The notes: generated by a model not told the origin, from the letters alone. A DNA stretch of 15,718 nt from Deltaproteobacteria bacterium (GCA_016193385.1 JACPSF010000290.1:1-15718), one strand, 5' to 3'. Numbered from the stretch's first letter, positions 6,729-13,558 are shown. Made by a program: numbers and translations.

Positions 6729-7643
6729 ATGTATTCAAGGATCTTAATTCCGCTCGATGGTTCACGGTTGTCTGAGGGAATCCTTCCCTGGGCCCGCTCT
6801 ATTGTTAGAGCCCTCAAGACACCGGTGGAGCTTTTAGTGGGGATCGAGCCCGAGACCATTTCGGCCTTCTGCGATCCCAAAATCGGTCGCTATTTCGACA
6901 CCGTCGGGGCGAGCATGACGCGCGATAGCCTGGCTTATCTCGAAAAGGTCGGGCACTCGTTTTCCGACTCGGCTGACGTTCATTGTTTTGCGGAGATCGG
7001 AAATCCCGCCGAAATCATTGTGGATAGGGCGTCCGCCGACCGGGGCGCGCTGATCGCAATGGCAACGCATGGGCGTTCGGGGGTGCAGCGGTGGCTTCTC
7101 GGGAGTGTCGCGGACAAGGTTCTGCACGCAGCTACTAACCATCTCCTTCTCGTTCGGCCGGGGGATGGCGGCAACGGCGCTGGGGAGGCTATGCTGAAGA
7201 GAGTCTTGGTACCTCTGGACGGCTCCGCGCTGGCCGAGACGGTCTTGCCGCACGTCCGAGCGCTCGCCGAGAAAGTGGATCTCGAAGTCATGCTGGTGCG
7301 CGTCTACAGTATGGATCCGTATGCATACGGCGTCGGAGCGGAAGGATATGTGCCCGATCTCGAGACCCTCGGGGCGGACATCAAAGGCGAGGAGGCGAAG
7401 AGGTATCTCGAAGAGAAGGCGGATCAACTTCGCTGGCAAGGGATGAAAAACGTCTCGCATCTTTTGCTCGAGGGCAACGCCGCTGGCGAGATCATCGATG
7501 TGGCCAAGGGAACTCCGGACAACCTGGTGGCCATGTGCACCCATGGAAGATCCGGAGTCGGGCGCTGGGTCTTGGGGAGCGTCACCGATCGAGTCGTGCG
7601 CCACTCGGGAGACCCGGTGCTGGTGATTCGAGCCGAAGGTTGA
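6729..7643 (+). CDS. Tandem-domain universal stress protein
   Basis: A 304-residue soluble protein with two complete UspA domains (about residues 2-144 and 157-301). Each begins with the strand and acidic turn (ILIPLDGS at 5-12, VLVPLDGS at 159-166). Each ends with an intact ATP-loop: ATHGRSGVQRWLLGSV in domain 1 and CTHGRSGVGRWVLGSV in domain 2. Both loops are of the ATP-binding type, unlike the degenerate second domain of the other Usp in this window. ATG 6729 is chosen because GAGGAGG lies seven bases upstream and MYSRILIPLDGS is the usual family start. The frame extends upstream to 6642 without support. The YbaK-like gene follows 41 bases later on the same strand. Confidence 0.94.
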   Translation: MYSRILIPLDGSRLSEGILPWARSIVRALKTPVELLVGIEPETISAFCDPKIGRYFDTVGASMTRDSLAYLEKVGHSFSDSADVHCFAEIGNPAEIIVDRASADRGALIAMATHGRSGVQRWLLGSVADKVLHAATNHLLLVRPGDGGNGAGEAMLKRVLVPLDGSALAETVLPHVRALAEKVDLEVMLVRVYSMDPYAYGVGAEGYVPDLETLGADIKGEEAKRYLEEKADQLRWQGMKNVSHLLLEGNAAGEIIDVAKGTPDNLVAMCTHGRSGVGRWVLGSVTDRVVRHSGDPVLVIRAEG

Positions 7644-7684
7644 AGCTATTTTACCTTGAGTCGTTAAGCAGAAAGGAGGCTATC

Positions 7685-8170
7685 ATGCCGATACTCAAGC
7701 GATTAAAAGAGGTTCTGGATCAGGCCAAAGTCTCTTATGAGGTCTACGTCCATCCGCTGGCGTTTACCGCGCAGGAAATTGCTGCGAGGCAGCATATGTC
7801 CGGGAGGGAGATGGCTAAGGTCGTCATCTTGAAGGCGGATGCCGCTTATGTGATGGCGGTGGTGCCGGCCAGCAGGATGGTGAGCCTCAGAAAGGCGAAG
7901 GCTGCGCTTGGAGCCAAGAATGTTTCCCTGGCGACGGAATCGGAGTTTGCTTCGCTCTTTCCCGAATGCGAGATCGGTGCCATGCCTCCGTTTGGCAACC
8001 TCTTCGGTTTGCCCGTTTACGTGGACCCCGCCCTGGAGAAAGACGAGACCATCTTCTTTAATGCGGGAAATCACGTTCAGACGGTCAGGCTTAAATACCA
8101 GGACTTCAAAGAAGTGGTAAAGCCCCAGGTCATGGCCCTGGTCGATGAGCGGGAAAAGAAGGCTGCTTAG
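7685..8170 (+). CDS. YbaK/ProX-family aminoacyl-tRNA deacylase
   Basis: A 161-residue single-domain protein of the INS/ProX/YbaK superfamily, which hydrolyses mischarged aminoacyl-tRNAs in trans. Family features in order are YEVYVHPLAFTAQEIAA (19-35), MAKVVILK with the conserved lysine K45, and SLRKAKAALG. GAMPPFGNLFGLPVYVD follows, corresponding to the G-x-x-x-PFG substrate loop. The final strand is ETIFFNAGNHVQTVRL. Which tRNA it edits (Pro, Ala or Cys types are known) cannot be told from this sequence. ATG 7685 has AAAGGAGG five bases upstream. It probably shares a transcript with the Usp gene before it. Confidence 0.88.
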   Translation: MPILKRLKEVLDQAKVSYEVYVHPLAFTAQEIAARQHMSGREMAKVVILKADAAYVMAVVPASRMVSLRKAKAALGAKNVSLATESEFASLFPECEIGAMPPFGNLFGLPVYVDPALEKDETIFFNAGNHVQTVRLKYQDFKEVVKPQVMALVDEREKKAA

Positions 8171-8384
8171 CGGGCCGAGCTTTGTCGCTTTGGAAAACCG
8201 ACCGGAGTGCCTCTCCTTGTGCGAAGGCCATATGAGGGGCTCTGGCCACGCACGAGCAGAGGAGGCATAGATCGTCTTCGGATCGTGCCTGAGCATGTTA
8301 GGACACCAAGCCAAGGCTGAGGGTGAAGCAATCGCAAAGGTGTCAAGGACAGCCGGTCTTTCTCCAGCCATCGCGGGGCATAAG

Positions 8385-8404
8385 TTTTTGCAAGAGTGCA
8401 AAAA
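8385..8404. repeat. AT-rich perfect hairpin
   Basis: TTTTTGCA (8385-8392) and TGCAAAAA (8397-8404) form eight perfect pairs around an AGAG loop. There is no downstream T-tract on either strand, so it is not a standard terminator. It could be a regulator site or part of an RNA. Confidence 0.35.
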
Positions 8405-8526
8405 AAGACAAAGATCCGAGGGTGAGTGTGAAATAGAAATGGAGCTATAGGGTCCGAACAGCCGGCCTATTGACTGCGCGTCGCCTAAAGAGCCTAATCG
8501 AGAGAAACCGCCAGGGGAAAGAAGTT

Positions 8527-8566
8527 CCAGGAGAGGACGATAGTCGTCAACGGGTAACTCTCCTGG
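8527..8566 (-). terminator. Hairpin at the 3' end of the Crp/Fnr gene
   Basis: CCAGGAGAG (8527-8535) and CTCTCCTGG (8558-8566) form nine perfect pairs, beginning two bases after the regulator's stop. A nested GACGA/TCGTC stem (8536-8540 with 8544-8548) lies inside the loop. The sequence after it on the reverse strand (AACTTCTTTCC) is only weakly T-rich, so it may be a terminator or a 3'-end stabilising structure. Confidence 0.5.
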
Positions 8567-8568
8567 CC

Positions 8569-9279
8569 TCAAAACAGATATCCATATTTGTCCTCCAAAT
8601 AAGCGCGCAAGCGCTTTCCGTGGACGCGGATTTGGTTTCCCTCACGTGTAAAAAACCCCTTGTTCTCGAGTTCCCTGAGAGCAAGCGAGACGCGAGGGCG
8701 CGAGGCGCCCACCAGAGCGGCGAGTTCCTCATGAGTAAGGGCCGGTGGCAAGACCCCCATCGCTTGTTCCGCCACGGGATGACCAGCGTACTCCCAAAGC
8801 ATCAAAGCGACTCGATCGACTAGGTTCTCCACAAGAAACAGCGCACGCCGTAGCGAAACTTGGAGCAAGGGCTTCAGAGTGCTCTCTATAATAGCGGTAA
8901 AAACGTCCCACGGTAGACCGCACACTTCGGTAACAAAAGTACGGGCTTCGATCCTTCCCACCCGCGAGTCCCGAAGCGCTACAGCCTGGCTTACCCGGCA
9001 CCACCCCGGCACAAACGCGCTTACGCCAAAGAACTCCCCTCGCGTCACGAGCGCAAGGCGCAGAAGACGGCCCTCGCTACCTGCCAGAGAGAGACCAACC
9101 GTTCCGTCAAGAACGCAGTAAAGATGTTTGGCTATCCTACCCGGATGATAGAGGATCTCGCCTTTTCTTATCCTGAGTTCCGTCAGGTGACGGTGTAACA
9201 AATCTATCCTGTCGGATGGAACCCAATCCAGTGTCTTGATACCGCGAAGCTCAGAAGCCTGAACAAAGGCCTTTTTCAT
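8569..9279 (-). CDS. Crp/Fnr-family transcriptional regulator
   Basis: A 236-residue protein with an N-terminal cyclic-nucleotide-binding-type beta roll (KGEILYHPG at 39-47, LYCVLDGTVGLSL at 53-65, GRLLRLALVTRGEFFG at 70-85). A dimerisation helix (about 125-160) follows, then a C-terminal winged helix-turn-helix (LTHEELAALVGASRPRVSLA, 181-200). The N-terminal cysteine cluster of FNR is absent, so it is not an Fe-S FNR. The Arg-Ser cAMP-binding pair of E. coli CRP is also not evident. In the recognition helix, R194 matches CRP R180, but CRP E181 and R185 are replaced by P195 and L199, so a standard TGTGA or TTGAT site is unlikely. ATG 9279 is chosen because GGAGG lies eight bases upstream. It is divergent from a small gene, with an inverted repeat between them. 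Confidence 0.9.
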   Translation of the reverse strand: MKKAFVQASELRGIKTLDWVPSDRIDLLHRHLTELRIRKGEILYHPGRIAKHLYCVLDGTVGLSLAGSEGRLLRLALVTRGEFFGVSAFVPGWCRVSQAVALRDSRVGRIEARTFVTEVCGLPWDVFTAIIESTLKPLLQVSLRRALFLVENLVDRVALMLWEYAGHPVAEQAMGVLPPALTHEELAALVGASRPRVSLALRELENKGFFTREGNQIRVHGKRLRAYLEDKYGYLF

Positions 9280-9336
9280 TGATGCGCCCTCCGCTGACAA
9301 AGCAGTAGCAAACTTCCTGCTTGTTTCCTCGACGCA

Positions 9337-9360
9337 TTTTCCCGCAGGATGCGGTGAAAA
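9337..9360. repeat. Inverted repeat in the Crp/Fnr upstream region, candidate operator
   Basis: TTTTC plus CCGCA (9337-9346) pairs with TGCGG plus GAAAA (9350-9354 and 9356-9360). That is ten matching bases per arm, a GGA loop and one unpaired T at 9355. It sits 58 bases upstream of the regulator start. A direct repeat GTAAC (9365-9369 and 9374-9378, nine bases apart) follows closely. Autoregulation is a reasonable guess. Confidence 0.4.
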
Positions 9361-9452
9361 GTTTGTAACTTAGGTAACAGACAGCGGCCTCTGTACTCAG
9401 GTTAGAAATTGCCAGAGGACCCGGTCTCAACGCAGAGGACGGCTATAAGCGC

Positions 9453-9683
9453 ATGCACGAATACTACAGAGGGCACCACATCTACTCCGGCGCCGACCTA
9501 AACGCAAACACCAATTGCTGGACTCCTAAGGCTGACGTAGCGTGGCACGAGGGAGGTAATCGGCACTCTCACTCACTCGTTGGCCCTGATGATCGCTTTC
9601 ACGCCAAAGAGGAGGCCGAAAGCTACGCGACTCAGATCGCGAGAAAGTGGGTTGATGACCGAACGCGGGGTAAAGAACCATGA
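9453..9683 (+). CDS. Small conserved-looking hypothetical protein
   Basis: A 76-residue soluble protein of unknown function. It starts MHEYYRGHHIYSGADL, has a central CWTPKADVAWHEGG (residues 23-36) and ends with an amphipathic helix, KEEAESYATQIARKWVDD. This recalls small single-domain bacterial proteins with a YRGH-I start, a W-PKA-I strand and an EEA-YA--IA--WID helix, but I cannot name a family. Codon use fits the neighbours. No strong SD lies at the normal distance from ATG 9453 (AGAGGA is about 16 bases away). The frame is open upstream without another ATG, GTG or TTG that I could find, so the start is provisional. Confidence 0.6.
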   Translation: MHEYYRGHHIYSGADLNANTNCWTPKADVAWHEGGNRHSHSLVGPDDRFHAKEEAESYATQIARKWVDDRTRGKEP

Positions 9684-9719
9684 CCGGGCAATAGCAGGGA
9701 GGAGCCGAGTATTCGGTCA
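9681..9719. repeat. Long-loop inverted repeat at the stop of the small gene
   Basis: TGACCG (9681-9686), which includes the stop codon of the small gene, pairs with CGGTCA (9714-9719). AAT (9690-9692) can pair with ATT (9711-9713) if three bases bulge. No T-tract follows, so terminator function is uncertain. Confidence 0.25.
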
Positions 9720-9820
9720 ATGCCTGCCCCCTGTCTGAGTGGGCCTAGCCGGGATCGTGGTCCGGAATCAACTTGATCTCTTCGAGCCAGACGGCAGTTT
9801 CGATGCAGAGGGGAAAAATG

Positions 9821-11563
9821 TCACACTGCGCATTCCCTACAGTCCTCGCGCGCGTCCTCGTGGACCAAAGAGAGTGTTTGCCCGGGGCGGGAGCCGTAGC
9901 GGTAAACGGTGATCCCTTTGAGACGCATTTGGCGCGCGAGCAGGAAGACTTCTTTAACCTCGTCGGAGGTTGCGTTAGTCGGGAGGTTCACGGTTTTGGA
10001 AACCCCCGCATCCACGTGCGCTTGAAAAGCTGCCTGCATGCGCACGTGAAAGGTGGGAGCGATCTCAAGAGCAATTGGGAAGCGCCGCCTGAGCGCCTCC
10101 GATAAACTCGGAATATCCCTCATCGATCCTCGCTCGCGGATCTCATTGAGCGCGGCTTCCCCCGCAGGGCCTAAGCGGCTCAGTTCGGCCACCACCTGCG
10201 GATTGACCTCGACGAGCCGGCGCCCGTCCAGCACACGGCGGGCAAAGGCGAGGGCGAAGAAAGGCTCGATGCTGCTCGAGGTGCCGGCGATGAGGCTGAT
10301 CGTTCCCGTGGGCGCGACGCAGGTCACCGTGGCGTTTCTAAGCGCGTCGAACCCCCGTTCGGGCCAGACGCTGTCGTGGAAGGCGGGAAACGACCCCCGC
10401 CGCTTTCCAAGCTCGACCGAGGCCGCGCGTGCCTGAGCGGTCAGGAACTCGGCGATTCGGCCGCCCAGCGCCAAGCCCTCTTCGGAATCATAAGCGACGC
10501 CAATCCGGGCAAAGAGATCAGCCAGCCCCATAACGCCGAGGCCGATTTTACGTGTGCGCCGCGTTGCCGCCTCGATCTCAGGAAAAGGATAGCAGTTGGT
10601 CTCGATGACATTATCCAAGAACAGGACGGCGTCAAAAATCGCCTCCCGCAGCCGCTCCCAGTCCACGCCGCTTCCGGCGGCAAAAGCGCCGAGATTGAGC
10701 GATCCGAGCGTGCAGGACTCGTAGGGGAGAAGCGGTTGCTCGCCGCAAGGGTTTGTGGCCTCAATTGCGCCCAACGCCGGGGTTGAGTTGACACGGTTGA
10801 TCTCGTCGAGGAAAAGAAGTCCGGGATCGCCCGTGCTCCACGCTGCCTCGACGATCGCGTCGAAGAGGGCGGCGGGAACGACGCTGCGTTCCACGCGGCC
10901 GGTGCGCGGGTTGCGTAGCGCGAAGGGCTTATGCGCATCGAGAGCCGCAAAAAAGGGCTCCGTGACCCCCACGGACAGATTGAAGTTCTCGAGGCGCCCG
11001 GGCGTGCGCTTGGCGCCGATGAACTCTTCGATGTCCGGGTGATCGATCCGGAGCACCGCCATGTTGGCGCCGCGCCGTCTACCGCCGCGGCGAATCACCG
11101 CCGTGGTGTGGTCGAAAAGGTCCATGAAAGAGAGCGGCCCCGAAGTGATCCCTCCCGTGGAGCGGACGCGGTCCGAGCCTGGGCGCAGGGCGCTGAAGGA
11201 GAAGCCGGTGCCCCCGCCGGTCTGGTGTATGCGGGCCGTGCGGTTCAAGGCCGTGAAAATCGAGTCCAGGTCGTCCTCGATCGGCAGCACGAAGCAGGCC
11301 GCCAACTGGCCGCCCGGGAGGCCTGCGTTCATGAGCGTGGGAGAGTTGGGCAGAAACTCGAGCCTTCTCAAGCGCGTAAAGAAGCGCTCCTGCCAGAACA
11401 CAGGGTCTTCACCGAACAGCCGCGCCGGGGTCGCGACGGCTGAGGCCACCCGCCGGAGCATCCCTTCGGGATCCTCCGCGGAGTTACCGGCTTCGTCGCG
11501 CCGGAGGTAACGTTCGCGCAACACGGTCAGCGCATTCTCAGAAAATTTTGGCAGCTCCGACAT
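9821..11563 (-). CDS. nrdJ: Class II (adenosylcobalamin-dependent) ribonucleoside reductase
   Basis: A 580-residue enzyme that reduces ribonucleotides to deoxyribonucleotides through a cobalamin-derived thiyl radical, independent of oxygen. Landmarks in order are LPNSPTLMNAG (71-81) and QLAACFVLPIEDD with redox Cys90. QTGGGTGFSFSALRP follows at 114-128. The active-site NPCGEQ gives N271, C273 and E275, and YESCTLGSLNL holds the second redox Cys284. A PTGTISLIAGTSSSIEP loop follows. The C-terminus ends in C575-R-E-C578, a CxxC for thioredoxin-type re-reduction. There is no N-terminal ATP-cone, so dATP overall inhibition is probably missing. ATG 11563 is chosen because SENALTVLRERYL is a usual start. 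A GTG at 11644 would overlap the upstream gene. It lies 50 bases after the BCAM0308-family gene on the same strand. I saw no cobalamin riboswitch before it. Confidence 0.94.
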   Translation of the reverse strand: MSELPKFSENALTVLRERYLRRDEAGNSAEDPEGMLRRVASAVATPARLFGEDPVFWQERFFTRLRRLEFLPNSPTLMNAGLPGGQLAACFVLPIEDDLDSIFTALNRTARIHQTGGGTGFSFSALRPGSDRVRSTGGITSGPLSFMDLFDHTTAVIRRGGRRRGANMAVLRIDHPDIEEFIGAKRTPGRLENFNLSVGVTEPFFAALDAHKPFALRNPRTGRVERSVVPAALFDAIVEAAWSTGDPGLLFLDEINRVNSTPALGAIEATNPCGEQPLLPYESCTLGSLNLGAFAAGSGVDWERLREAIFDAVLFLDNVIETNCYPFPEIEAATRRTRKIGLGVMGLADLFARIGVAYDSEEGLALGGRIAEFLTAQARAASVELGKRRGSFPAFHDSVWPERGFDALRNATVTCVAPTGTISLIAGTSSSIEPFFALAFARRVLDGRRLVEVNPQVVAELSRLGPAGEAALNEIRERGSMRDIPSLSEALRRRFPIALEIAPTFHVRMQAAFQAHVDAGVSKTVNLPTNATSDEVKEVFLLARQMRLKGITVYRYGSRPGQTLSLVHEDAREDCRECAV

Positions 11564-11613
11564 GGCTGTTTTCCAGTGAGCGGCCGCGCTGCCCGCCGGC
11601 AGAAAATCGGCGG

Positions 11614-12126
11614 CTACTCCCTCGTCCACGTTACCCGCGCGCACTTGGTGTCTTCGGACCAGCGATAGAGCGTGTTGCCCTGATAGGCCTTCCTGAGTTC
11701 CCGGCCGATTCTCTGGCTCAGCTTCTCATCGGTGGTCAGGACCACGACTTTCCCTTCTTCTTCCTTGATCGAGATGATTCTCTCGAGCGGGTTGATGCCT
11801 TTGGCCCGCTCTTCCTCGTTACGGATCAGGTTAAAAATTTCCTCCTTGTGCTGGCGGAGAAATGGGCTGGGCATGAGCGTTACCTCGCCCTCAAAATAGC
11901 CGTCGCGGATCTTCTGGCACGCCGGACAGGTGACTTGCCGGGTGTCGGGTTTCGTCGACAGCGCGCGGTAGAGAGGGTCGTCGAAGAACCAGTGGCGCCG
12001 CTGGAAGATAGCGTGACAGCTCGAGCAGACCGCGATCTCCCCCTGGTTAATCTTGGGCAGATAGGGATCGCCGTATTGCTGGACGTTGCGGCGGGTGCGG
12101 ACAGGACCAGCCTTTTTTTGTGACAT
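11614..12126 (-). CDS. BCAM0308-family zinc-ribbon protein
   Basis: A 170-residue soluble protein. It begins with a basic segment and RNVQQYGDPYLPK (13-25). It then has two CxxC pairs, C34/C37 (VCSSCHAIF) and C67/C70 (TCPACQKIRDGYF), together able to bind one zinc. The C-terminal half is charged: HKEEIFNLIRNEEERA, INPLERIISI (111-120) and VVLTTDEKLSQRIGRELRKAY (128-148). The last looks like an alpha/beta RNA-binding fold. I recognise this as the family named after Burkholderia cenocepacia BCAM0308, with no established biochemical role. A distant likeness to the zinc region of NMD3 is possible but unproven. ATG 12126 has AAGGAGGA just upstream. It lies between rtcA and nrdJ with about 50-base gaps, probably in one transcript. 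Confidence 0.82.
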   Translation of the reverse strand: MSQKKAGPVRTRRNVQQYGDPYLPKINQGEIAVCSSCHAIFQRRHWFFDDPLYRALSTKPDTRQVTCPACQKIRDGYFEGEVTLMPSPFLRQHKEEIFNLIRNEEERAKGINPLERIISIKEEEGKVVVLTTDEKLSQRIGRELRKAYQGNTLYRWSEDTKCARVTWTRE

Positions 12127-12177
12127 ACTCGCTCCTCCTTTCAACAAGTGGAATAACTTCCCTGGTTCAACTCGATG

Positions 12178-13224
12178 CTAGCTTTGGGCCTGAAATCCGA
12201 TGCCCTTGATGATCAGGCGCCGCCCTTCAATCCTAACCTCCGCTCCGAGAAATTCGCGGCTCAGCCAGGCGCCGCTCTGGATATGATCGGTGAGGCCGGG
12301 TATGGAGAATCGACTCTCACCGGCCGCCAGGCTGGCAAAAGGAATGATCTGGTCGCTGGCGTAGCGGTCCAAGGTTGCCCCCGCGTTCAATTCTTCCAGG
12401 AGTTGACGTGCCACATACTTGCCGATGGCTTCTGATGGCCTCGCCGGAGCGCCCGCACGATCTGCTCCCAGGCGTGCACCCCCCTCTAGGTCGGCGAAGG
12501 CAACGAAGGCTGCGCCGGGCTGGAGCGCGCTGCTTTCGTATATGGCCTCGATCTCCGCTCTATATCCGGCAGCGCCAAAAACCTCATTCGCCGCGGTTGC
12601 CATACGCTCGCTGACCTTGCGATCTTGGAGGTGGGACGAGAGGGCGATCCCCCAAAGCTTTTCCACGGGTCCGGGGCTTTCCATGACCAGAGGGCGCAGG
12701 CGGGTGAGTGCGGGCCTCACGGTCAGATGCAGGATCCCTTCGCCGCGCGGGACGTAGCCGGGTCGGCCCAACTGCATTTCGGTCTGAATGCCCATACGCT
12801 CCAGCAAAGGCGCCAGAACCTGCTTCAAGTGATAATAGGAGGGTGCGAAATCCTGGAAGAGTCCGCCCCGGAGCTCGACCTTAACCGGACCGGGGGCGAA
12901 GGCGAGGACCGGGAGCAGAGCCAGGGCTAGCGCCGTCGTAGAGCCCGCTGAGCCTATATCCCATCTATAACTGCCGTCGAATTTCGGCACGCCGGGGCGA
13001 AAAACAATTTCCGTCGATCCTTGATGGACGCCTTCGCTCGTTCCGCCCACGAGCTCTCGGATGGATTCTATGACCCGGATATGCTGCAGGCGGAGCCCGG
13101 GGCGGGGACGGCGGGCGCGCGCGTTGATGATGCGTACCGCCTGGCCGGTCAGCGCGGCGAACGCAACCGCCTGCCGAACAATCGTCCCGCTTCCCGAATA
13201 ACGTGCCCCGTCGATCTCGAGCAA
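12178..13224 (-). CDS. rtcA: RNA 3'-terminal phosphate cyclase, divergent
   Basis: A 348-residue protein of usual RtcA length. The family converts RNA 3'-phosphate ends to 2',3'-cyclic phosphates using ATP through a covalent histidine-AMP. It starts MLEIDGARYSGSGTIVRQ, aligned with the usual M-x-x-IDG-x-x-GEGGGQILR. The R-PRPGLRLQH segment, WDIGSAGSTTALAL and SYYHLKQVLAPLLERMG follow. Late in the protein, YASDQIIPFASLA precedes LTDHIQSGAWL, whose histidine aligns with catalytic His309 of E. coli. Two glycine-rich elements are altered: GEGGGQ becomes YSGSGT, which removes the metal-binding Glu14 equivalent, and P-x-GGG becomes PRGEG. The start is TTG 13224, because homology begins there and no ATG or GTG is near. 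I see no good SD, so the start is less sure. It leads the rtcA-BCAM0308-nrdJ cluster. No rtcB or rtcR lies in the window. Confidence 0.85.
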   Translation of the reverse strand: MLEIDGARYSGSGTIVRQAVAFAALTGQAVRIINARARRPRPGLRLQHIRVIESIRELVGGTSEGVHQGSTEIVFRPGVPKFDGSYRWDIGSAGSTTALALALLPVLAFAPGPVKVELRGGLFQDFAPSYYHLKQVLAPLLERMGIQTEMQLGRPGYVPRGEGILHLTVRPALTRLRPLVMESPGPVEKLWGIALSSHLQDRKVSERMATAANEVFGAAGYRAEIEAIYESSALQPGAAFVAFADLEGGARLGADRAGAPARPSEAIGKYVARQLLEELNAGATLDRYASDQIIPFASLAAGESRFSIPGLTDHIQSGAWLSREFLGAEVRIEGRRLIIKGIGFQAQS

Positions 13225-13442
13225 GGTGGAAACTTTTTTATCGTCTGATACTTTGACGAGCTCTGGGTCAACGATGAGACTTAGAGCCTCAGCTCTTGGG
13301 CTCCGCGCACGATTATTCTGCCATTGCCGCCGACTAGCGGCAAGCGCATCAGGTCGTGCTGGATCACTGCGCCGCAAACCTCCGCGAGATTCCTTTCCAC
13401 TCTTAAAAAAGGCAAGATATGTGCCAGCTTTAAGGTGCAGGT

Positions 13443-13521
13443 AAATTTGACAATCCCAATCCGGAGTAATAAAAACAAGAAGGGTGAATTCCCAAATTTG
13501 ACAATCCGGACACTGAGTAAT
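13443..13521 (+). repeat. Two tandem 28-bp direct repeats, 51 bp apart, upstream of the kinase
   Basis: Copy 1 (13443-13470) and copy 2 (13494-13521) share AAATTTGACAATCC, then seven unlike bases, then GAGTAAT. That is 21 identical defined positions at the same internal spacing. The 51-base offset is close to five DNA helical turns, so bound proteins would lie on nearly the same face. This is a good candidate for a regulator-binding array controlling the kinase, rtcA or both. Confidence 0.55.
13447..13475 (+). promoter_or_regulatory. Candidate sigma-70 promoter for the sensor kinase
   Basis: A perfect TTGACA (13447-13452) is followed after 17 bases by TAAAAA (13470-13475), a fair -10 match. 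A second TTGACA at 13498-13503 lies in repeat copy 2 but has only TTGGCA at the right distance. The promoter overlaps repeat copy 1. Confidence 0.4.
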
Positions 13522-13558
13522 TGGCAAAAATGGGAACGTTAAGGGTGAGAAAGGGTCG

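Larger units (their letters stand above)
8171..8568. other. Gene-free stretch between convergent genes
   Basis: These 398 bases lie between the forward YbaK-like gene and the reverse Crp/Fnr gene. No frame has both an SD and a family resemblance. The frame in phase with the deacylase stays open for 49 codons after its TAG (to TGA 8318-8320), possibly by chance. Two hairpins are present, at 8385-8404 and 8527-8566. The region is long for a simple terminator spacer and could hold a decayed gene or a small RNA, but nothing shows this directly. Confidence 0.45.
13225..13558. other. Divergent region between rtcA and the sensor kinase
   Basis: These 334 bases should hold promoters for both directions. 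The kinase side is AT-rich (about 13420-13530) and contains two tandem 28-base repeats and a candidate promoter. The rtcA side stays open in the rtcA frame for 181 codons beyond the chosen start without family resemblance, so I treat it as untranslated. A short reverse frame (13281-13478) reads partly protein-like but has no support. Confidence 0.5.

Noticed and set aside
8171..8320. Open frame continuing after the YbaK-like stop codon, possible readthrough or frame remnant
   Set aside because: The deacylase has a normal length and end (REKKAA), and the extension shows no family resemblance.
6834..8572. Two long reverse-strand frames (6834-7604 and 7703-8572) opposite the Usp and YbaK-like genes
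   Set aside because: Both are antisense to well-recognised genes and show no family features. High-GC sequence often leaves such frames open.
8569..9279. Reading the Crp/Fnr protein as an oxygen-sensing FNR
   Set aside because: The N-terminal cysteine cluster needed for the Fe-S centre is missing; its three scattered cysteines (C55, C94 and C120) do not form one.
9739..9912. A forward frame starting GTG, 57 codons, with natural-looking segments such as LDLFEPDGSFDAEGKNVTL
   Set aside because: It runs antisense into the end of nrdJ, turns into a basic low-complexity tail and has no SD. The opposite strand also reads protein-like just after the nrdJ stop, so one of the two is chance.
11564..11644. 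Longer nrdJ start at GTG 11644
   Set aside because: It would overlap the upstream gene and adds residues unlike the family N-terminus. MSELPKFSENAL is a more usual start.
11564..12180. Cobalamin riboswitch upstream of nrdJ
   Set aside because: Only about 50 bases separate nrdJ from the gene before it, and again before rtcA. No room for, or sign of, the conserved B12-box fold.
13281..13478. Short reverse frame with a protein-like stretch (LMRLPLVGGNGRIIVRGAQ)
   Set aside because: No SD, no recognised family and it lies in an AT-rich control region.
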